Assembly: GCA_028685185.1 (NCBI GenBank)
Contig: JAQUEK010000003.1
Span: 62,001-126,000 of the forward strand
Direction: 5' to 3'
Source: Candidatus Altimarinota bacterium
GTDB lineage: Bacteria > Patescibacteriota > Gracilibacteria > BD1-5 > UBA2023
DNA: 64,000 bases
Every line of letters starts with the position of its first letter. Positions within the stretch are counted from its first letter, which is position 1. The notes under the pieces were generated by a model that was given only the letters and a program-made list of their open reading frames with translations, ran no database searches and had not been told where the DNA came from. Position numbers and translations under genes: made by a program. Positions 63,295 to 64,000 of this stretch are shown one piece after another.

Positions 63295-63765
63295 ATGGCA
63301 AGACTTTTTGAAAAAAGCTCTTGAGGTATTGTCTATCGCAAAAAATGAAGCCAATATGAAGTTCTTTTGCTTGAAAGAAAAAATCCGAAAGGGAAGATTG
63401 TCTATGTGATACCGAAGTGACACATTGAAAATGAAGAGAAAGCAAAGGAAACAGCATTAAGGGAAATTAGCGAAGAGACATGACTTCCTCATGAAGATTT
63501 GGAGATAATCAAATTTATAACAAAGATAAATTTTACCTTTATCGCAACATACAAGGATGGGAATCCTACGATAAATAAAGATGTTTATCTATTTTTGGTG
63601 AAGCTTAATTGAGACAAGGAACCTGATTTGAGCGCGTTTGAAAATTCAGTTGAAAAAAAGGAAAAAATCATATGATATAAATGGTACAGACTTGAAGACC
63701 TAAAGAATGTTGAGATAAAGCCGGATATCTATACATACATAAAGAAGAATCTTCAATATATGTAG
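63295..63765 (+). CDS. NUDIX hydrolase
   Basis: 156 residues. KGHIENEEKAKETALREISEETGL fits the NUDIX box G-x5-E-x7-REUxEExGU, the metal-binding site for hydrolysing nucleoside diphosphates linked to another moiety. The first glycine of the box and its last are TGA. Substrate (oxidised nucleotide, dinucleotide or mRNA cap-like) is not predictable. Confidence 0.9.
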
Positions 63766-63813
63766 GCATATCTTTTAAAAACAATAAAATATTATTTTAA
63801 TAATCAAGAAAAT

Positions 63814-64000
63814 ATGGAAATATTTGCTAGAAACTGAGATATAGTTTTTATATCAGATAAGAAAGAAGTTGTATTCAATGATACTAGGGTTATTATAGAA
63901 TGAATGGTTTTGGATTTTCCAGGTGAATATGAGAAATCAGGTTTTCTTGCTCAGATAGTTGAAAATAAGGAAAAATTGTTTTTTCAGGTAAGGATAGAAG
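63814..64000 (+). CDS. Start of an unknown protein, possibly MBL-fold, cut by window end
   Basis: The first 62 residues are visible, with two TGA glycines near the start (ARNGDIVFIS; VIIEGMVLDF). The PGEYEKSGF motif resembles PGEYE(V)KG of a small group of metallo-beta-lactamase-fold hydrolases. Too short to be sure. Confidence 0.5.

Overview
The window reads only if UGA is translated as glycine (genetic code 25). Conserved proteins such as RecA, DnaJ, EF-P, L1, NusA and DnaN run through many in-frame TGA codons exactly where glycine is expected, and TAA or TAG ends their frames. That code is known from Gracilibacteria (BD1-5/GN02) and Absconditabacteria (SR1), so this is chromosomal DNA of an AT-rich member of the Candidate Phyla Radiation. 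Native genes are densely packed and mostly start at an ATG behind a short AT-rich leader with no clear Shine-Dalgarno sequence. Simple intrinsic hairpins separate transcription units. No tRNA, rRNA or CRISPR array was seen.

Layout: 1-5.2 kb, a secreted coiled-coil protein (partial), RNase HII, a membrane-anchored protein, an RlmD-like rRNA methylase and a repeat-rich SH3b-like protein. 5.5-6.1 kb, an isolated MORN-type gene in the standard code. 6.3-14.4 kb, four very large unknown proteins in one operon. 14.4-21.4 kb, a nucleotidyltransferase, a MITE-like element, DnaJ, RecA, a flavin reductase, EF-P and PepD. 21.5-29.4 kb, translation and RNA genes (S20, IF-3, L35, L20, two m5C methylases, NusA, L9, RuvX, UppS, SmpB), interrupted at 23.1 kb by a second standard-code gene. 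29.4-38.8 kb, PAP2, DedA, YmdB, HtrA, HisRS, RseP and Tgt. 38.8-46.7 kb, an accessory region on the minus strand (below). 46.9-64 kb, HflX, a split phosphoesterase/HD locus, a pyrophosphatase-like protein, TVP38, LCP plus PBP1A, ProB, RsmH-FtsL-like, MurI, RecR, L1, PheS, DnaN, NUDIX and a partial gene.

The most interesting part is the accessory region. It encodes an E1-like ThiF enzyme, an E2/UBC-like protein with a candidate active-site cysteine, and a 906-residue membrane protein whose C-terminus carries a complete JAMM metalloprotease signature. With them are a lipoprotein, a membrane coiled-coil protein, an 82-residue protein and a DUF4116/ankyrin protein. Together they look like a bacterial ubiquitin-like conjugation/deconjugation system. 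No ubiquitin-like modifier with a terminal Gly-Gly was recognised.

Five of these genes (E1, E2, the 82-residue gene, the membrane protein and the lipoprotein) contain no in-frame TGA, encode glycine only with GGN and have strong Shine-Dalgarno sequences, and two of them end in TGA. They look imported from a standard-code organism. The JAMM gene between them is fully recoded. An identical 20-base element, each time 10 bases before a -10-like box, lies upstream of the lipoprotein operon, the JAMM gene and the DUF4116/ankyrin gene, and once more at 16.87 kb. It suggests a shared promoter or regulator.
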